A DNA stretch of 64,000 nt from Pseudomonas hefeiensis (GTDB taxonomy: Bacteria > Pseudomonadota > Gammaproteobacteria > Pseudomonadales > Pseudomonadaceae), in assembly GCF_030687835.1 (NCBI RefSeq), contig NZ_CP117449.1:3658001-3722000 (forward strand). Reading direction: 5' to 3'. Positions 58,871 through 64,000 of the stretch are shown here, one piece after another (the stretch's first letter is position 1; each line of letters begins with the position of its first letter). A program made the position numbers and the translations under genes. The notes below the pieces were generated by a model. That model was not told the origin of the DNA and made no database searches. It was given only the letters and a program-made list of their open reading frames with translations.

Positions 58871-58982
58871 CAGGTCTCCATGTGGTCAGAGGAGCGTGGA
58901 GATTACGACCATCCGCGGTGATGACACGTTCCCTGGAGCTGCCGAGTGCAACGAGGCTGCGATCTTTTGATCCTCAGCCTTT

Positions 58983-60266
58983 TCAAGCCGCCATGCGCCC
59001 CTCGGCAATCGCCTGTGAGGCGGCGAGCATCGCTCGCAGCAGCACCGCGCAACCGGCGGCGAGGTCATCCGGGGCGGCGTTTTCGATTTCGTTGTGGCTG
59101 ATACCGCCTTCGCACGGTACGAAGATCATCCCGGCCGGCCCCAGTTCGGCGAGGAAGATCGCGTCGTGGCCGGCGCCGCTGACGATGTCCATATGCGACA
59201 GGCCCAGCCCTTGGGCAGCACCGCGTACGGCTTCGACGCAGCCCTTGTCGAAGTACAGCGGCGGGAAGTCGGCCGTAGGGGTCAATTCATACGTCAACCC
59301 GTGTTGCTGGCAGGTGTCATCAATGACTTGCCTGACCTCGGCGATCATCGAATCCAGGCGGGCCGGCTCCAGGTGACGAAAATCCAGGGTCATGCGCACT
59401 TCGCCCGGGATGACATTGCGCGAACCGGGATAGGCTTGCAGGCAGCCAACCGTGCCGCAGGCATGGGGTTGATGACCGAGGGCCGCGCGGTTGAGCGCAC
59501 CGACGATGATCGAAGCACCCACCAAAGCGTCCTTGCGCAAGTGCATCGGAGTCGGGCCGGCGTGGGCTTCGACGCCCCGCAAGGTCAGATCGAACCACTT
59601 CTGCCCCAATGCGCCCATGACCACACCGATGGTCTTGCGTTCGTCCTCCAGGATCGGCCCCTGCTCGATATGCGCCTCGAAATACGCCCCCACCGAATGC
59701 CCGCTGACCGGGCGTGGCCCGGCGTAGCCGATGGCATTGAGCGCCTGGCCGACGCTAATGCCCTCGGCGTCGGTCTTGGCCAGGGTTTCTTCGAGAGTGA
59801 ACTTCTCGGCGAATACGCCAGAACCCATCATGCATGGGGCGAAGCGCGAGCCTTCTTCGTTGGTCCAGACCACCACCTCCAACGGTGCTTCGGTTTCTAT
59901 TTTCAGATCATTGAGGGTGCGCAGCACTTCCAGGCCAGACAGCACTCCGAAGCATCCGTCGAACTTGCCGCCGGTAGGCTGGGTGTCGATGTGGCTGCCG
60001 GTCATCACCGGCGGCAGGTTCGGATTGCGCCCCGGGCGACGGGCAAAAATATTGCCCACCGCGTCAATGCTGACGGTGCAGCCGGCCGCCTCGGTCCATT
60101 GCACAAACAAGTCCCGGGCCTGGCGGTCCAGGTCGGTCAGGGCCAGCCTGCACACCCCGCCCTTGACCGTGGCACCGAGCTGCGCCAGGTCCATGAGCGA
60201 CTGCCACAAGCGGTCGCGGTTGATGTGCTGTTGGGTGGACTGTAGAACGTCGACGGCTGCGTTCAT
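58983..60266 (-). CDS. M20-family Zn-dependent amidohydrolase (N-carbamoyl amino acid / beta-ureidopropionase type)
   Basis: A 427-residue peptidase M20/HyuC-type enzyme: metal-binding GSHIDTQPTGGKFDGCFGVL, EE pair in VVWTNEEGSRFAPCMMGS, HIEQGPILEDE (His), dimerisation segment HAGPTPMHLRKDAL and SGAGHDAIFLAELGPAG (His). It hydrolyses N-carbamoyl-beta-alanine or N-carbamoyl-amino acids; since dihydropyrimidinase is divergent to it, the third step of the pyrimidine pathway is likely. It is downstream of the permease. Confidence 0.88.
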   Translation of the reverse strand: MNAAVDVLQSTQQHINRDRLWQSLMDLAQLGATVKGGVCRLALTDLDRQARDLFVQWTEAAGCTVSIDAVGNIFARRPGRNPNLPPVMTGSHIDTQPTGGKFDGCFGVLSGLEVLRTLNDLKIETEAPLEVVVWTNEEGSRFAPCMMGSGVFAEKFTLEETLAKTDAEGISVGQALNAIGYAGPRPVSGHSVGAYFEAHIEQGPILEDERKTIGVVMGALGQKWFDLTLRGVEAHAGPTPMHLRKDALVGASIIVGALNRAALGHQPHACGTVGCLQAYPGSRNVIPGEVRMTLDFRHLEPARLDSMIAEVRQVIDDTCQQHGLTYELTPTADFPPLYFDKGCVEAVRGAAQGLGLSHMDIVSGAGHDAIFLAELGPAGMIFVPCEGGISHNEIENAAPDDLAAGCAVLLRAMLAASQAIAEGRMAA

Positions 60267-60311
60267 GGGGGATCTCCTTCAACCGATTATTTCAATCTCA
60301 ACGCGGTCCAG

Positions 60312-60401
60312 TGTGGGAGCGGGCTTGCTCGCGAATGCGGTGGGTCAGTCGACATCACTGCTGGCTGAACCACAGCATTCGCGAGCAAGCCCGCTCCCAC
60401 A
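60312..60401. repeat. REP/BIME inverted pair between permease and amidohydrolase
   Basis: TGTGGGAGCGGGCTTGCTCG and complement (GCGAATGCGG inside not mirrored), in the 152-bp gap. Confidence 0.9.
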
Positions 60402-60418
60402 GGAACCACACTCATCTG

Positions 60419-61903
60419 TTATTGCAGCGGTGATTTAACGATGGCGGGGTTTGCTCCTTGCAGACTGCACAACCCGTAATAAATCACCCCGCCCAGTGCC
60501 GAGCCGGTGAACCAGCCGTAGCTGTAGAACCAGCTGAACGCGTCGCTGCCCAGGGACAACAGCGTCAGCACCACTGGCACGCCAAAGGCAATGAAGCCGT
60601 TCCAGTTCCAGGCCGGGTAGACGTCGTCGCGGTACAGCCCGGCCAGGTCCAGTTGCTGTTTCTTGATCAGGAAATAGTCCACCACCATGATCCCGGCAAT
60701 CGGCCCCAGCAGGCTGGAATAACCCAGCAGCCAGTTGGAATAGACCGACTCAAGGCTGACCTCGGAAACGATCAGACCGAGTTTTTTCAGCAGTTCATGG
60801 GCCATCAGCGCCAGCCCCACCAGCCCGGTCAGCATCACCGCCTTGGTACGGCCGATCAGTTTTGGCGCCAGGTTCTGGAAATCGTTGGTGGGCGAAACGA
60901 TGTTGGCGGCGGTGTTGGTCGAGAGCGTGACGATGATGATCAACACCATGGCCAACGCCACCCACAGCGGGCTCTGAATGTGTCCGATCAGGGTCACCGG
61001 GTCGGAGACGGTCACGCCCACCAGTTTTGCCGAGGCCGCCGTCATGACCACGCCGAGGGCGGCGAACAGGAACATGGTCAGCGGCAGGCCGATGATCTGC
61101 CCCACGATCTGGTCTTTCTGGCTCTTGGCATAACGACTGAAATCAGGAATGTTCAGCGACAGCGTGGCCCAGAAACCCACCATCGCCGTGAGTCCCGCCA
61201 GGAAATAACTGGTCACACCGGCACCTTCGGGCCGTTTGGCCGGCTGCGCCATCAGTTCGGTCAGGGAGACGTTGGGCAATGCCCACATCAACAGGCCGAC
61301 CCCCACCAGCACCAACAGCGGCGCGGACAGGGTTTCCAGCCATTTGATCGACTCGGCACCGCGCAGCACCACCCACAAGTTCAAGACCCAGAACACCATG
61401 AAACCGATCACTTCGCCGGTACCGTCCAGGCTCTTCCAGCCTTCGAACACCGAGCCCAGAAACAGATGAATCGCCAAGCCGCCGAACATCGTCTGGATTC
61501 GGAACCAGCCACACGCCACCAGCGCGCGGATCAGGCAGGGAACGTTGGAGCCGATGACGCCGAAGGACGAGCGCAACAGCACCGGGAACGGAATGCCGTA
61601 TTTGGTCCCGGCAAAGGCGTTGAGGGTCAGGGGAATCAACACGATGATGTTGGCGAACAGGATGGCCAGCAGCGCTTCGCCCACGGAAAGCCCGAAATAG
61701 GCCGTGAGCACGCCGCCGAGGGTGTAGGTCGGCACACAGATCGACATGCCGACCCAGAGCGCGGTGATGTGCCATTTATTCCAGGTTCGTTCATGCACCT
61801 GAGTGGGTGCGATGTCATGGTTGTAACGGGGGCTGTCGAGAACGTCGCTACCGGCTTCAAGCTCGAACAACCCGTCGCGCTCGGTCACTGTTGATCTGGT
61901 CAT
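60419..61903 (-). CDS. NCS1-family nucleobase/hydantoin permease
   Basis: A 494-residue transporter with twelve helices and NCS1 signatures: ALWVGMSICVPTYTLGGVLT, GTKYGIPFPVLLRSSFGVIG, NIPDFSRYAKSQKDQIVGQI and ANIVSPTNDFQNLAP. Imports uracil, allantoin, hydantoin or a similar base with a cation. The ATG at 61903 follows TGGAG; a further ATG at 61936 has no ribosome site. It is first of the leftward pair with the amidohydrolase. Confidence 0.92.
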   Translation of the reverse strand: MTRSTVTERDGLFELEAGSDVLDSPRYNHDIAPTQVHERTWNKWHITALWVGMSICVPTYTLGGVLTAYFGLSVGEALLAILFANIIVLIPLTLNAFAGTKYGIPFPVLLRSSFGVIGSNVPCLIRALVACGWFRIQTMFGGLAIHLFLGSVFEGWKSLDGTGEVIGFMVFWVLNLWVVLRGAESIKWLETLSAPLLVLVGVGLLMWALPNVSLTELMAQPAKRPEGAGVTSYFLAGLTAMVGFWATLSLNIPDFSRYAKSQKDQIVGQIIGLPLTMFLFAALGVVMTAASAKLVGVTVSDPVTLIGHIQSPLWVALAMVLIIIVTLSTNTAANIVSPTNDFQNLAPKLIGRTKAVMLTGLVGLALMAHELLKKLGLIVSEVSLESVYSNWLLGYSSLLGPIAGIMVVDYFLIKKQQLDLAGLYRDDVYPAWNWNGFIAFGVPVVLTLLSLGSDAFSWFYSYGWFTGSALGGVIYYGLCSLQGANPAIVKSPLQ

Positions 61904-62286
61904 GTCCGCTCCACTGTTTTCATTATTTTTGCTCATCGACTGGCGATGGCCGGAGTACTTGCATGTAAAGCGCGCGTTCTACCGGCGGCCCTGCCTGGCA
62001 GCGACAGCACTCAATAACCGTGCCGATTGCCTCGCCAGGCTGACCGGTTGAACGATATAACGCTGACAACTTTCTGATATTTAAAGCTTTAATCTGATTT
62101 CATTGTCCTCTTGCACTGCGCGCCAGTGACCTTGAGGCTAGATGACCTATACGTTCTGTCGAGCCCGAGATTCAAAGTGGTGCACTCCACATTATTGCGA
62201 AGCGTCTAAACCGCACTTTAACGCCTTTCAAGCTGCTGATTTACCATGATTAATCTCGCTCAAATAATGATCCTGTCAAGTGCGTC

Positions 62287-62312
62287 AAAATGGTGAGGCC
62301 GCTCACCATTTT
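62287..62312. promoter_or_regulatory. Perfect inverted repeat in permease-hydA divergent region
   Basis: AAAATGGTGAG and CTCACCATTTT, 11 bp each, around GCCG, followed directly by a third half-site TTGGTGA. It has no T-run, so an operator is favoured. The 621-bp space 61904-62524 holds no gene that I can see. Confidence 0.6.
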
Positions 62313-62470
62313 GGTGATTCAAACATTTAATTCATTATTTTCAATGAGTTATACATTCAAACAACCTATTAAAAATAATCTTGCTGATTCGGCAAACTCC
62401 AGCTAGCTTCTAATCCTGACAACTGTGACAGGATTAGAACGCTGCACGAGTCATCACTTCCCCATGATGA

Positions 62471-63964
<1,494 letters not shown>

Positions 63965-63979
63965 AATCCAGGCCTTCGG

Positions 63980-64000
63980 CCTTCGCGAGCAAGCCCGCTC
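63980..64000. repeat. REP half-element at window edge
   Basis: TTCGCGAGCAAGCCCGCTC, right arm of a REP, begins 16 bp after the hydA stop and runs off the window. Confidence 0.75.

Overview
This 64-kb window is chromosomal DNA of a Pseudomonas, most likely from the P. fluorescens complex. The reasons are the high G+C, the many copies of the Pseudomonas REP palindrome (arms reading GTGGGAGCGGGCTTGCTCGC), the gene families present (DUF1652, DUF2789, a DksA2-type protein, hydrogen cyanide synthase) and a myo-inositol catabolic cluster of the Pseudomonas type. The species is not decided here; hcnABC together with xylAFGH would fit the P. corrugata/P. brassicacearum side of the complex (inference). 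I saw no rRNA, tRNA, CRISPR array, insertion sequence, prophage or integrase.

Layout. 0.1-3.6 kb: a ferric-reductase-like membrane protein and a DoxX protein (+) face a metallophore-RiPP operon of bufferin/HvfABC type (-). Its precursor carries two EF-hands in addition to EGKCG cysteine motifs. 3.9-8.4 kb: a ThDP-dependent enzyme and a membrane GGDEF/EAL protein. 8.4-12.9 kb: a type I secretion operon (ABC protein, HlyD, TolC; -) whose ABC gene is broken by a one-base frameshift in a C4 run. 13.1-15.6 kb: D-galactose dehydrogenase, a DeoR regulator and a small lipoprotein. 15.8-22.5 kb: D-xylose genes xylR / xylAFGH without xylB. 22.5-34.4 kb: accessory and housekeeping genes, comprising LysE/LysR, Nudix, GFA, GNAT, epoxide hydrolase, an orphan PchB-like lyase, an orphan betaine-type binding protein, several small proteins, a chemoreceptor with a C-terminal extension and DksA2.

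34.7-50.5 kb: the inositol regulon. An ABC importer and iolG, iolD, iolI-like, mmsA, iolB, iolE and iolC-DUF2090 run leftward and an RpiR regulator runs rightward. TGGAA-type palindromes lie in front of both outer promoters. 51.4-54.4 kb: hcnABC, with an RsmA-type GGA site over the hcnA ribosome binding site. 54.7-58.9 kb: a two-component system, a DUF1652 protein and a PAS-LuxR regulator. 59.0-64.0 kb: reductive pyrimidine/hydantoin catabolism, with an M20 amidohydrolase and an NCS1 permease diverging from dihydropyrimidinase across a 580-bp region that holds a strong palindrome.

How it works together. Xylose and inositol each have a dedicated CUT2-type ABC importer and a local regulator. 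Inositol is oxidised (IolG), dehydrated (IolE), hydrolysed (IolD), isomerised (IolB), phosphorylated and probably cleaved (IolC-DUF2090), and finished by MmsA. The left-end RiPP locus probably binds copper or another metal in the periplasm. The most unusual items are the EF-hand metallophore precursor with its repeat-rich divergent promoter, the CCC-C frameshift in the secretion ABC gene, the paired inositol operators, and a 56-residue membrane protein gene.
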